Below the pieces are notes generated by a model. It saw nothing but the letters and a program-made list of their open reading frames with translations, searched no databases and was not told the DNA's origin. Source: JAEUNJ01 sp052035955 (GTDB lineage: Bacteria > Pseudomonadota > Gammaproteobacteria > Burkholderiales > Rhodocyclaceae). Taken from it: DNA of 64,000 nucleotides. The first letter of the stretch is position 1; every line of letters begins with the position of its first letter. The stretch is taken from assembly GCA_052035955.1 (NCBI GenBank), contig JBPOHD010000007.1, positions 61,919 through 125,918 of the forward strand, written 5' to 3'. Position numbers and translations under genes: made by a program. This document shows, piece after piece, positions 1-8,396 of the stretch.

Positions 1-761
1 GTTTCCAGGGCGCTGGCAGCAAGGGTCTGGGCGGCAAGCAGGCGCACCGTGTCGCCGGCGTTGGCGGTGCCGACGACCGAATCGACGCGGGAGATCGCCA
101 GGGTGGCGGCCGTTCCGGAGATGAAGGTGACGGATTCCGCCCCGGCCGTGCCGATGACGGTTTCGATGTTGCTGACGGAAACGTCCTCTGTCGCCAACTG
201 GGCGACGATGTCCGTACCGCCCCCTCCCACGACGACCTCCACGTTGGACACCCGCAGGGTGCCGCCGCCGATCCAGGTCACGGTATCGGTGCCGGCGGCG
301 CCGACGACGGTCTCGACCCCCGAGACGACGACGGCTCCCGGGGAGAGCAGGTGCACGGTATCGGTACTCGAGGAACCCAGCACCGACTCGACAGCGGAGA
401 CGGAGAAGCCGCCGCCGGACAACATGGAGACGATTTCGCCGCCGCCAGTGGTGCCGATGACGGTTTCGACCTGGCTGACCTTCAGGGTGCCGTATCCGCC
501 GATCAGGGTGACGACATCGGTGTCGCCGGTCCGGCCCATGACCGTCTCGATGGCGGTCACGGAAAGGTCCGAGGCACTACCCGACCCGAGAAGATAGGCG
601 ACATCGCCCGTACCGGCCGTCCCGACCACGGATTCGACCGCCGACGCATAGATCGACCCGCCGCCGAGGAGCAGCGTGACGGTATCGCTGCCGCCGGCAG
701 TTCCCTCGACGCTGTCCAATCCCAGGATGGTCATTCCGCCGGTGACGGTAAAGACGCTCAT
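1..761 (-). CDS. Repeat-rich probable surface/secreted protein, 5' part only
   Basis: Reading the minus strand from the ATG at 761 gives an open frame with no stop through to the window edge (about 253 residues). It is preceded by a clear GAGGAG ribosome site. There is no signal peptide. The protein is almost entirely a degenerate repeat of 26-29 residues, roughly VSxVE(S/T)V(V/I)GTxGTDxVTLLGGG, with nine copies visible (VE-V-G cores near residues 20, 47, 76, 103 and 129, and onward). Such Gly/Thr/Asp/Val-rich repeats are typical of RTX-like or beta-strand-repeat exported proteins; that family placement is inferred, and no canonical GGxGxDxUx calcium nonapeptide is seen. Overlapping plus-strand frames are its antisense shadows. 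The C-terminus and any secretion signal lie outside the window. Confidence 0.75.
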   Translation of the reverse strand, partial: MSVFTVTGGMTILGLDSVEGTAGGSDTVTLLLGGGSIYASAVESVVGTAGTGDVAYLLGSGSASDLSVTAIETVMGRTGDTDVVTLIGGYGTLKVSQVETVIGTTGGGEIVSMLSGGGFSVSAVESVLGSSSTDTVHLLSPGAVVVSGVETVVGAAGTDTVTWIGGGTLRVSNVEVVVGGGGTDIVAQLATEDVSVSNIETVIGTAGAESVTFISGTAATLAISRVDSVVGTANAGDTVRLLAAQTLAASALE

Positions 762-1081
762 CGCAACGCTCCTCGAGTTCGCCCGCCTGGGCGGGCCCGG
801 CCCCGGGCAGATACCCGGCAACCTCAAAATTGACTGATTTTGACACACTTGCCCCGGCGTCGAACCAGGGAATAAATCTCAAACCAGGTCCGAATCCTCG
901 AATCCGGACGGGCGGGCAGCGGCATCGGTGGCCACGACTGCCCGTTTCGGACTTAACGGCACCGGGACGAGGGATTTGAGGGATGGCGCCGAGATCCCCC
1001 CATGTTTGCCCTTCATATTTCCGGCCGGCCGCCGTAAACTCCCCCACGGGCAAGATATCGCTTTATCGGACAAACACTTAA
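762..1081. other. Intergenic region between divergent repeat-protein gene and fliD
   Basis: This 320-base gap separates two divergent genes and must hold both promoters. It is less GC-rich around 828-850 and 1010-1080 than the flanking genes. No convincing sigma-70 or sigma-54 pair was found. A TAAA at about 1034 followed by GATATCGC is only a poor match to the flagellar sigma-28 consensus. No coding signal was seen. Confidence 0.4.
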
Positions 1082-2506
1082 ATGGCCACCGTCTCATCCC
1101 TGGGTTCCGGATCCGGACTCGACCTGGAAAGCCTGGTCACCAAGCTGATGCAGGTGGAGCAGCAGCCCCTCGTCGCCTTGAATACCAAGGAGGGGAAGGT
1201 CCAGGCCAAGATCTCCGCCCTCGGCTCCCTGAAGGCGGCGCTCTCGACCCTCCAGGGCACGGCCTCGGCCCTGACCCCCGCCACCGGCCAGACGGCCAGC
1301 GCGAAATTCACGACCTACAAGGCCTCGGTCGCCGATTCGGCCTACGCGACGGCCAGTGCATCCACCTCGGCGGTGGCCGGCAGCTATTCCCTGGAGGTCA
1401 CCGGCCTGGCCCAGACCCACCGGCTGGCGTCGCCGTCGGGCGCCTACGCGAGCAGTTCCAGCGCCATCGGGACGGGCACCCTGGTCATCGAGCGCGGTTC
1501 CGTTTCGGGCGCCACCTTCACCCGGGCGACCGGCAGTTCGGCGGTCAGCGTCACGATCGATTCGAGCCACAACACCCTGGGCGGTCTGCGCGATGCCATC
1601 AACGCCGCCGACGCGGGGGTCACTGCCACCATCGTCACCGGCACCGGGGGAGCGCAACTGGTCCTGACCTCGAAGGACTCGGGCACCGGGCACCAGATGC
1701 GCCTTTCGGGCCTGACGGGCTTCGACTTCGACCCGGTCGCGGCCACCGGTACCCTGTCCCAGGCCACCCTGGCCGGCGGCCAGGCGGCGGCCGATGCCAG
1801 CCTCAAGCTCAACGGGATCGCCATCACCAGCACCTCGAACACCGTCACCGGGGCCCTCGACGGCGTCACGATCAACCTCCTCAAGCAGACCACCAGCGCC
1901 ACGACCCTGACGGTCAGCAAGGACACCTCGACCAGCCTCACCGGCGGACTCAACGCCTTCATCAAGGCCTACAACGAGGTGGTGGGCACGGTGGCCCAGC
2001 TGGGCAGCTACGACGCCGAGACGAAGGAGGCCGGGACGCTCAATGGCGACGCCACGCTGCGCATGGTCCAAAGCCAGTTGCGCAGCCTGGTCTTCGGTAC
2101 CCCGGGCGGTGTCACCGGCGACTACCGGACCCTGTCCAGCATCGGCGTCAGCGTCCAGCGGGACGGCACCCTGAGCCTGGATTCCACCAAGCTGCAGGCC
2201 GCCCTCGCCGCCGGCTCCGACGACGTGGCCGGCCTGGTGGGGGCATTCGGCAAGGCGCTGACGTCGGCCAGCAACAATATGGTAGGCAGCACGGGCATCA
2301 TCGCCGCCGGCACGGATGGCCTGAACCGGACCATCGCCGACATCACCAAGCAACGCGAACGCCTGGCCCGGCGCCTTGACCAGATCGAGACCCGCTACCG
2401 TTCCCAATTCACGGCCCTCGACAGCCTGGTGGCCAGCATGAAATCCACCAGCGCCTACCTGACCCAGCAACTGGCCGCCCTGACCAGCAGCACCTCCTCC
2501 AACTGA
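1082..2506 (+). CDS. fliD: Flagellar hook-associated protein 2 (filament cap)
   Basis: This 474-residue protein caps the growing flagellar filament and promotes folding of exported flagellin. The N-terminus (GSGLDLESLVTKLMQVEQQP) is a typical FliD_N start. The middle is Ser/Thr/Ala-rich and variable, as usual for the exposed D2-D3 domains. The C-terminal part, about residues 230-460, has the heptad-like FliD_C helix (ADITKQRERLARRLDQIE) and ends in a Ser-rich tail. Length is normal for betaproteobacteria. The ATG at 1082 fits family starts, although no strong ribosome site precedes it. fliS and fliT homologues follow directly, so it heads a late flagellar operon. Confidence 0.95.
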   Translation: MATVSSLGSGSGLDLESLVTKLMQVEQQPLVALNTKEGKVQAKISALGSLKAALSTLQGTASALTPATGQTASAKFTTYKASVADSAYATASASTSAVAGSYSLEVTGLAQTHRLASPSGAYASSSSAIGTGTLVIERGSVSGATFTRATGSSAVSVTIDSSHNTLGGLRDAINAADAGVTATIVTGTGGAQLVLTSKDSGTGHQMRLSGLTGFDFDPVAATGTLSQATLAGGQAAADASLKLNGIAITSTSNTVTGALDGVTINLLKQTTSATTLTVSKDTSTSLTGGLNAFIKAYNEVVGTVAQLGSYDAETKEAGTLNGDATLRMVQSQLRSLVFGTPGGVTGDYRTLSSIGVSVQRDGTLSLDSTKLQAALAAGSDDVAGLVGAFGKALTSASNNMVGSTGIIAAGTDGLNRTIADITKQRERLARRLDQIETRYRSQFTALDSLVASMKSTSAYLTQQLAALTSSTSSN

Positions 2507-2527
2507 GCGCGCAGCGCGGAGACGTCC

Positions 2528-2950
2528 ATGTTCAATACCACCAGCCCCAGCGCCGCCTACGCCAAGGTCGGCATCGAGACGGGGGTCATCGCTGCCGATC
2601 CCCACAAGCTGATCCTGATGCTCTTCGACGGCGCCCTGCTGGCGATCTCGTCCGCGTCGGTCCAGATGCAGGAGGGCCAGGTGCCGGAAAAGGGCAGGTC
2701 CATCTCCAAGGCCATCGAGATCATCGACGGCGGCCTCAAGGCCAGCCTCGATTTCGAGACGGGCGGGGAATTGGCAACCCGCCTCGGCGCCTTGTACGAC
2801 TACCTCTGTGCCCGCCTGTTGTTTGCCAACCTGCATAACAACGACGCAGCCCTGAGGGAGGTTGCCGGCCTGCTGCAGGAGATCAAGGGGGCGTGGGAGG
2901 AAATAGCCCGTGATCCGGCCGTTCTTTCCGGCACCCCGGCGGCCGCCTGA
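2528..2950 (+). CDS. fliS: Flagellin export chaperone FliS
   Basis: A 140-residue all-helical protein matching FliS, the cytoplasmic chaperone that binds the C-terminus of flagellin and stops premature polymerisation. Diagnostic segments are the N-terminal YAKVGIETGVIAADPHKL block, the LMLFDGALLAI helix and the YDYLCARLLFANLHND-like motif near residue 95. It starts 21 bases after the fliD stop, with a GGAGA ribosome site, and is cotranscribed with the FliT-like gene that follows. Confidence 0.94.
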   Translation: MFNTTSPSAAYAKVGIETGVIAADPHKLILMLFDGALLAISSASVQMQEGQVPEKGRSISKAIEIIDGGLKASLDFETGGELATRLGALYDYLCARLLFANLHNNDAALREVAGLLQEIKGAWEEIARDPAVLSGTPAAA

Positions 2951-2958
2951 CCCTTAAC

Positions 2959-3324
2959 ATGCTGTGGATGCCCTCCCAGCTTGCCATTTACCAGCAGATG
3001 AGCGCCCTCTCGGCCGAAATGGTCGAGGCGGCGCAACAAGGCGATTGGGATCGCCTCATCCATCTCGAAAAATCCGTCGCCGGCCTGCGCGACACCCTGA
3101 TGGCCCAGGATGCGGCGGGAATCGGGGATGCCTCGGCGGCCATCGACCAGGAACAGAAAGCGCGGCTGATCCAGCGCATCCTGGAGGACGACGCCGAGAT
3201 CCGTCGGCACACGGAGCCCTGGATGGAAAAGGTCCGCCAGTTCCTCGGCGGAAACGCCAAGCGACGCCAGGTGGAGATGGCCTACGGCGCCGGCCGTCCG
3301 CCGGGCGGCGGCATCGGTTCCTGA
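2959..3324 (+). CDS. fliT: FliT-like flagellar export chaperone
   Basis: A 121-residue helical protein placed directly after fliS. It resembles the FliT family, cytoplasmic chaperones for the FliD cap that in enterobacteria also restrain FlhDC. Visible features are the YQQMSALSAEMVEAAQQGDWDRLIHLE start typical of FliT-like proteins, a central helical hairpin and a Gly-rich tail. FliT sequences diverge strongly, so position in the operon is half the evidence. Regulation of FlhDC is not implied. Confidence 0.75.
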   Translation: MLWMPSQLAIYQQMSALSAEMVEAAQQGDWDRLIHLEKSVAGLRDTLMAQDAAGIGDASAAIDQEQKARLIQRILEDDAEIRRHTEPWMEKVRQFLGGNAKRRQVEMAYGAGRPPGGGIGS

Positions 3325-3409
3325 AATACCGCGAAATTCCCTTCCGGGCCCGGTGTCCAGCCGGGAACCTGGAGATTGCCCGAAACGGCGGGCGCCGGCC
3401 CCCTGAGCC

Positions 3410-4531
3410 ATGGCACTGATCCCTCCGGACATCGGCATCCGGCTGCGCACCCCGACCGATGGTCCCCTGCAGCCCCTGGCCCCGGCGGCCGGCGTTCCCT
3501 CGGACCTGCCCGAGCTGGTACCCGGCCAAGCCTTCACTGCGCGCATCCAGGAAATCCTCCCTGAAAACACCTATCGGGCCCTGGTGGCGGGGAAGACGGT
3601 CACCCTCTCGCTGCCCGAGGGCGCGGTCCCCGGCGATACGCTGGAACTGGTGCTGGTGGACCGCACGCCGCGCCTTCTCCTCGCCCAGCTGGCGGACGGG
3701 TCCAGGAGCGGCGGGGCGGCGGCTCCCTACCCGCACGCCACCCTGAGCGCCGCCGGCCGGCTGATCGCCCAACTGCTCCCCGCCGAGGGCGAGGCGCCGC
3801 GCGCGGCCGGCCTCAATCGGGGACAGGCCCTGCTCCCCCAGGCGCCGGCCACGGGCGCCGCCGCCACCCAGCTGGCGGCTGCCCTGGCCGGCGCAGTCGA
3901 ACGGAGCGGGCTGTTCTACGAGGCCCACCAGGCGCGGTGGCTGGCTGGCGGCCTGGCCACCACCCGCCTGCTGGACGAACCCCAGGGCCGCCATTCGCCC
4001 CTGGTCGGCGCCCGGCCGGAGGCGGCGCCGCCTCCCCCGGCAGCGGAGGGCACGCCCGCCCGGCCGGGAACGACCGCGGCCGCAGAGGGCGAGATGGCGT
4101 CCGCCCGGGGACCCGGCGAGGCCACCGAGGCCGCCGCCCGGACGACCCTGGCCAGCATCCCCGAGGACCTGAAGCCCCTGGTCCAGCAGCAACTCGATTC
4201 GGTGGCCACCCAGCGCCTGCTCTGGCACGGCGAGGCCTGGCCGGGACAGGAGATGGAATGGGAAATCGTACGCGGGGATGGCGGCAACTCGTCGGATGAT
4301 GCCGCCCCCGACACCTGGTCTACCCGCCTGCACCTCGAATTCCCGCGGCTCGGCATCGTCGACGCGACCCTGCGGCTGACCCCGGGCGGCGTCGCCGTGG
4401 TCCTGGCCACCCCCTACGGGGCCAGCGCGGCCGACCTGCGGCAGGAGGCGCCTGCCCTGGCGGGGGCCATGGAAACGGCCGGCCTCCCGGCCCCCGGCAT
4501 CGTCGTCCAGCACGAAGATGAACCCGGCTGA
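3410..4531 (+). CDS. FliK-like flagellar hook-length control protein
   Basis: This 373-residue protein has a low-complexity Ala/Pro/Gly-rich centre (about residues 100-240). Its C-terminal domain (residues 275-360, WSTRLHLEFPRLGIVDATLRL onward) resembles the Flg_hook domain of FliK proteins, which measure hook length and switch export specificity through FlhB. It lies between the FliT-like gene and an FlhB-like gene, overlapping the latter by 14 bases, which fits such a partnership. The central part is not conserved, and a second, canonical fliK may exist elsewhere, so no symbol is assigned. Confidence 0.72.
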   Translation: MALIPPDIGIRLRTPTDGPLQPLAPAAGVPSDLPELVPGQAFTARIQEILPENTYRALVAGKTVTLSLPEGAVPGDTLELVLVDRTPRLLLAQLADGSRSGGAAAPYPHATLSAAGRLIAQLLPAEGEAPRAAGLNRGQALLPQAPATGAAATQLAAALAGAVERSGLFYEAHQARWLAGGLATTRLLDEPQGRHSPLVGARPEAAPPPPAAEGTPARPGTTAAAEGEMASARGPGEATEAAARTTLASIPEDLKPLVQQQLDSVATQRLLWHGEAWPGQEMEWEIVRGDGGNSSDDAAPDTWSTRLHLEFPRLGIVDATLRLTPGGVAVVLATPYGASAADLRQEAPALAGAMETAGLPAPGIVVQHEDEPG

Positions 4532-4814
4532 CAAGGATCCGGATCCCCGCTCCCTGGCCGTCGCCCTCGCCTACGCGCCGGGAGAGGCCGCGCCCAAGGT
4601 CGTCGCCAGGGGCCGCGGCCTGATCGCCGACGAGATCGTCCGCCGGGCCCGGGAACACGGCGTCTACGTGCATGAGTCGAGGGAGCTGGTCTCGCTGCTG
4701 TTGCAGGTGGATCTGGATGCCCATATCCCGCCCCAGCTCTACGTGGCGGTGGCCGAACTCCTGGCCTGGCTCTACCGCGTGGAGAACCGCCTGCCGGCCG
4801 CCCGGGAACCCTGA
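4518..4814 (+). CDS. Stand-alone FlhB/EscU C-terminal homologue (export switch-like)
   Basis: A 98-residue protein that corresponds only to the cytoplasmic C-terminal domain of the flagellar/type III export switch protein FlhB. The matching blocks are RSLAVALAYAPGEAAPKVVA, GLIADEIVRRAREHGVYVHE and IPPQLYVAVAELLAWLYRVE. The membrane domain is absent. The autocleavage motif NPTH of true FlhB is replaced by DPRSL, so self-cleavage is not expected. FlhB-like short paralogues next to a FliK-like gene are common in beta- and gammaproteobacteria; they may bind export substrates or partly replace the FlhB C-terminal domain. Confidence 0.85.
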   Translation: MNPADKDPDPRSLAVALAYAPGEAAPKVVARGRGLIADEIVRRAREHGVYVHESRELVSLLLQVDLDAHIPPQLYVAVAELLAWLYRVENRLPAAREP

Positions 4815-4919
4815 ATCTCCGGGCCTCCCCCAAACACCCCTCTATTCCATCGGCGGGCCGACAGGACCATTCGGCTAGAATTCGACGCTCTTTCCAGGAC
4901 ATCGGCCGGTTCCGCGCCC

Positions 4920-5693
4920 ATGGATTCCTCTTCCCGCGATTCCACCCCGCTCAAGTTCGAACTTCTCCAGGCCGGAGACGACAATCCCTTCCTGATTCGG
5001 GCGAAGGGCGAGATCGCATTCCACCTGAAGGCCATCCTGGCCGAACACGCGCTGGTCGCCGCCCACTACAGCCAGGCCAACGATTTCCTGCTGACCTCCG
5101 TGGTCGCCGTGGACGAGCGCTTCCTCTTCCTGGATGTAGGCAAGGATCCGGAGGTCAATCGCCGTCTGCTGGCGGCCGACCGCATCGTCTGCGTCACCCA
5201 CCACGACAAGGTCAAGATCCAGTTCGCCCTGCGCCGGCTGGACAATGCCATGGCCGACGGACGCGGCGCCTTCCGGGCGGAACTGCCGGACCGCATGCTG
5301 CGCCTGCAGCGACGGGAGTACTACCGGCTGGTGACTCCGGCGGCCCGCCCCCTGCGCTGCCATATCCCGATGCCGGGCGGCGCCACCAGCCTGGCCGCGA
5401 CGGTCCTCGACATCAGCGGCGGCGGGCTGGCGGTGGTGGTTCCGCCGGAGGGTGTCGAATTCACGCCGGGAACCGTGTTTCCGGCCTGCCGCATCGAACT
5501 GCCGGAGGTGGGTTCCCTGGTCACCGACCTGCGGGTCAAGAACCTCTTCGAGGTCACCCTGCGCAACGGCGTCCAGGTGATGCGCTCCGGATGCCAGTTC
5601 GAGCGCCTTCCCGGCCCCATGCTCACCCTGGTCCAGCGATACATCCTCAAGGTGGAACGGGAACGCAAGGCACGGGAATCCGGGCTCGGCTGA
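4920..5693 (+). CDS. ycgR: YcgR-type flagellar brake protein, PilZ domain
   Basis: A 257-residue cytoplasmic c-di-GMP receptor. Residues 10-115 match the YcgR N-terminal domain. The PilZ domain starts near residue 125, with the c-di-GMP-binding RxxxR in RLQRREYYR (128-136) and the DISGGG motif at 164-169, both intact. YcgR slows or biases the flagellar motor when c-di-GMP rises. Its position right after the flagellar genes supports that role, and a diguanylate cyclase at 15482 could feed the same pool. The ATG at 4920 is supported by the domain start. Confidence 0.92.
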   Translation: MDSSSRDSTPLKFELLQAGDDNPFLIRAKGEIAFHLKAILAEHALVAAHYSQANDFLLTSVVAVDERFLFLDVGKDPEVNRRLLAADRIVCVTHHDKVKIQFALRRLDNAMADGRGAFRAELPDRMLRLQRREYYRLVTPAARPLRCHIPMPGGATSLAATVLDISGGGLAVVVPPEGVEFTPGTVFPACRIELPEVGSLVTDLRVKNLFEVTLRNGVQVMRSGCQFERLPGPMLTLVQRYILKVERERKARESGLG

Positions 5694-5738
5694 CCGGCGA
5701 CGCACGGCCACCGCCCGGTCCAAGGCAATGCCCGCGCG

Positions 5739-6497
5739 ATGAACGGCCCCTCCGACCACATCCTCGTCGTCGACGACGACCGGGAAATCCGCGGCCTGCT
5801 CGCCGAATACCTCGAGAAGCAGGGCCTGCGCTGCACGGCGGTGGCCGACGGACGGCAGATGCGGGCGGCCCTGGACCAGGGCCGTTACGATCTAGTGGTC
5901 CTCGACCTGATGCTTCCGGGGGAGGATGGCCTGGCCCTGTGCCGATTCCTGCGTGCCGGCCCGCCCCACGACCGGTTGCCCATCCTGATGCTGACGGCCC
6001 GCGGCGACGACCTCGACCGCATTCTGGGCCTTGAAATGGGGGCCGACGATTACCTGACCAAGCCCTTCGTACCGCGGGAACTGCTGGCGCGCATCCGCGC
6101 CATCCTGCGCCGTACGCGGGCCCTGCCGCCGAACATGGCCGGGAACCCGGCGCAACGGACCCGCTGCCTGTCCTTCGCCGGCTGGCGCCTGGACACCGTC
6201 GCCCGCCACCTGCTCGACCCGGAGGGCGTCGTGGTCTCCCTCTCGGGCGCCGAATACCGGCTGCTCGCCGTCTTCCTCGCCCACCCCCAGCGCGTGCTCA
6301 GCCGCGACCAGTTGCTGGACCTGACCCGCGGCCGAGAGGCCGAACCTTTCGACCGCTCCATCGATCTGCTGGTCAGCCGGCTTCGACAGCGCCTGCGCGA
6401 GGACGCCCGGGAGCCCCGCATCCTCAAGACCCAACGCGGCGAAGGCTACGTCCTGGCCGCCGCCGTCAGCGAAATCGACGCCGGGGCGCCGACGTGA
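5739..6497 (+). CDS. OmpR-family response regulator
   Basis: A 252-residue two-domain regulator. The receiver domain (residues 6-120) has the acidic pocket DDD at 12-14, the phosphoacceptor Asp56 in VVLDLMLP and the Lys in LTKPF. The C-terminal winged helix (about 145-245) ends with the KTQRGEGYVLA signature of OmpR. The next gene is an EnvZ-like kinase, so they form a two-component pair. The regulated genes cannot be told from this sequence; OmpR-like pairs often sense envelope or osmotic conditions. Confidence 0.92.
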   Translation: MNGPSDHILVVDDDREIRGLLAEYLEKQGLRCTAVADGRQMRAALDQGRYDLVVLDLMLPGEDGLALCRFLRAGPPHDRLPILMLTARGDDLDRILGLEMGADDYLTKPFVPRELLARIRAILRRTRALPPNMAGNPAQRTRCLSFAGWRLDTVARHLLDPEGVVVSLSGAEYRLLAVFLAHPQRVLSRDQLLDLTRGREAEPFDRSIDLLVSRLRQRLREDAREPRILKTQRGEGYVLAAAVSEIDAGAPT

Positions 6498-6510
6498 ACC
6501 CCGATGCTTC

Positions 6511-6660
6511 ACCACCAAGGCACCAAGGGCGCCCGGTTGCGCGACGAGCCGCCCTTGCCGAGCCACCGGGCCATCGCCCGGCGGCCGGACGCCATTGGCC
6601 CGCTCCTTCCCTGGTGTCCCTTGCTGTTCCCGGTGTGTTGGCGGGGTGGCTGAGGTCTTC
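6511..6660. repeat. CACCAAGG / CCTTGGTG-type dispersed intergenic repeat, copy 1
   Basis: Between the response regulator and the kinase, CACCACCAAGGCACCAAGG (about 6511-6529) faces an opposite-sense CCTTCCCTGGTGTCCCTTG-like segment near 6608-6627, so the spacer holds both orientations of one motif. Similar blocks occur near 9350 and 10229. The repeat lies upstream of the chosen kinase start, which is one reason the longer reading frame is not accepted. Confidence 0.55.
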
Positions 6661-6663
6661 CGG

Positions 6664-8004
6664 GTGAGATTCCATCATCATCGCGGGGACGGACGGCGCG
6701 GCCGCCGCCCGCGCAGCCTGTTCGGCCGCCTGATGCTGATCTGGCTCCTGGGCCTGGCGGTCGTCCTTGCCGTCAGCTCCTGGCTCTTCCTCGGCGAGCG
6801 GGGCCGCACGGCGCGCAATATCCTCTTCGACCACATCGCCCTCGACGTGGTCACGGTGGTCGCCCTGATGGACCGGTTGCCGCCGCAGGAGCGGACTGCG
6901 GTGCTCGCCCGCCTCGACCGGCCGCGCTACCGTTTCGCCCTGGCCCCGTTGCCGGAGGGCCACCCCCTGGGCGACGACTTCGCCCATCCGGCCTGGAGCC
7001 GGTTGCGGGAAGGTCTCGCCGGCCGGCCGCTGGAGATGCGCGCCGCGCTGGAAGGCCGCCACCGCCATCCGACCCTGCTGCTGGGGACCCGTCTGGCCGA
7101 CGGCACGCCCTTCCTCGTGGAAGCCGCGGCGCCGCCCCCGGGACCGCCACCGGTCCGGGTCATGGCCGGGATGGCGGCCCTGGTCATGGGCGTCCTGCTG
7201 CTGACCTGGATCGCCGTGCGAATTGCGACGCGCCCCCTGTCACGCCTCGCCCGGGCCGCCGAAGCCCTGGGCGCGGACCTGGAGAGCCCGCCCCTGCCTG
7301 AAGAGGGCCCGGTGGAGCTGCGCCGGGCCGCTACCGCCTTCAACCGGATGCAGGCGAGGATCCGCGGGCTTTTCGCGGAACGCACCCGGATCCTGGCCGC
7401 CGTCAGCCATGACCTTCAGACCCCGATCACCCGGCTGCGCCTGCGGGCGGAACTGATGGACGATGCGGCCCTGCGCGACAAGGTGCTCGACGACCTGGCC
7501 GAGATGCAGGCGCTCGTGGAGGAGGGGCTGGCCTATGCCGGCAGCGCTGCCGCGCCCAAGGAGGCGGAAAGCGCCACCGACCTGGATGCCCTGGCGGCCA
7601 GCTTCGTGGCCGACTACGCCGATGCCGGGCGGCCCGTGACCCTGGCGGGTACCAGCGGCCGGACCATCGCCACCCGCCCGCGCACACTGCGCCGGCTGCT
7701 CGGCAACCTGGCAGACAACGCCCTCAAGTTCGCCGGGAGCGCCGAGGTGGCCTTCGCCGCGGACGGCGACACCGTTGTGGTCACGGTGAGCGACCGCGGG
7801 CCGGGCATTCCCGAGGGCGAACTGGAGGAGGTCTTCGAGCCCTTCCACCGGGTCGAGGTCTCCCGCAACCGGGAGACGGGCGGGACCGGACTAGGCCTGG
7901 CCATCGCCCGGCAACTGGCCCATGCGCTGGGAGCGTCACTCACACTGCATAATCGCCCCGACGGTGGCCTGGAGGCAAGGCTGGTGTTGCCGGGGACGCG
8001 GTGA
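6664..8004 (+). CDS. EnvZ-like membrane sensor histidine kinase
   Basis: A 446-residue kinase, taking the GTG at 6664. Upstream codons run through intergenic repeat DNA and give a Cys-rich sequence unlike any kinase N-terminus. Two membrane helices bracket a periplasmic segment of about 120 residues: LMLIWLLGLAVVLAVSSWLF and a Val/Leu-rich helix after the Pro-rich run. A HAMP linker follows. The phosphoacceptor is His249 in AAVSHDLQTPITRLR. The ATPase domain has N (NLADNALKFAG), G1 (DRGPGIP) and G2 (GTGLGLAI) boxes. It autophosphorylates and presumably acts on the upstream OmpR-type regulator. Confidence 0.88.
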   Translation: MRFHHHRGDGRRGRRPRSLFGRLMLIWLLGLAVVLAVSSWLFLGERGRTARNILFDHIALDVVTVVALMDRLPPQERTAVLARLDRPRYRFALAPLPEGHPLGDDFAHPAWSRLREGLAGRPLEMRAALEGRHRHPTLLLGTRLADGTPFLVEAAAPPPGPPPVRVMAGMAALVMGVLLLTWIAVRIATRPLSRLARAAEALGADLESPPLPEEGPVELRRAATAFNRMQARIRGLFAERTRILAAVSHDLQTPITRLRLRAELMDDAALRDKVLDDLAEMQALVEEGLAYAGSAAAPKEAESATDLDALAASFVADYADAGRPVTLAGTSGRTIATRPRTLRRLLGNLADNALKFAGSAEVAFAADGDTVVVTVSDRGPGIPEGELEEVFEPFHRVEVSRNRETGGTGLGLAIARQLAHALGASLTLHNRPDGGLEARLVLPGTR

Positions 8005-8027
8005 CGCCGCCTGCAAGACCAAATGGT

Positions 8028-8200
8028 CCCCCTCTGTAAGCGCCGCATGCGGCGCGATCAGGGCGGTTCGGAGGGCGGCGCGGCGTGCCCGCCGCTCCTA
8101 CAAAACCAACCCCTGCCCCCTGTAGGAGCGCCGCACGCGGCGCGATCAGGGCGGTTCCAAAATGCCTCGCGGCATGCCGGCCGCTCCACAAGAATCGATC
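8028..8200. repeat. REP/BIME-like cluster of imperfect palindromes
   Basis: Two direct copies of a unit built around (G)GAGCGCCGCAxGCGGCGCGATC and AGGGCGGTTC lie at about 8036-8072 and 8121-8158. Each is followed by an inverted GCCGCTCC(T)ACA half (about 8090-8101 and 8188-8198). This head-to-tail arrangement is typical of REP/BIME elements in GC-rich proteobacteria, mobilised by RAYT transposases. No RAYT gene is in the window. Confidence 0.7.
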
Positions 8201-8396
8201 CGCACCCCGCGTGGTGGTCGCGAGAACCCGGCCCTTCGTTTCCCTCAGGAAAACGAAGGGTCGCCGTGCAGATCGCCAGGTTTTCGAAACGCGCGATGTC
8301 GAAACAACCGACGGCGGACTGCGCCCGCCCTATTGAACCCGGAACCCGAAAACCGCAGGGGGCAACCGCCCCCCGCACCCCCGCAAGGGCCGAAGC
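8201..8396. other. Non-coding remainder between kinase and PEP-CTERM gene
   Basis: After the REP cluster, no conserved reading frame is evident. The sequence contains CCCTCAGGAAAACGAAGGG at about 8242-8260, a weak hairpin without a T-run. The gap separates two convergent genes, so the REP cluster may serve as the transcription end. Confidence 0.35.

Noticed and set aside
49..833. Plus-strand open frames over the left-edge region (49-597 and 351-833)
   Set aside because: They are antisense to the minus-strand repeat protein, which has a clear start, ribosome site and coherent repeat. Their translations show no domain pattern and arise from GC-rich codon bias.
1034..1060. Sigma-28 (FliA) promoter before fliD
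   Set aside because: TAAA is present but the -10 part is a poor match to GCCGATAA, so it is not reported as a promoter.
1094..2836. Long minus-strand frame opposite fliD-fliS
   Set aside because: Translation is Gly/Arg/Asp-rich without any recognisable domain and lies fully opposite conserved flagellar genes, a typical high-GC shadow frame.
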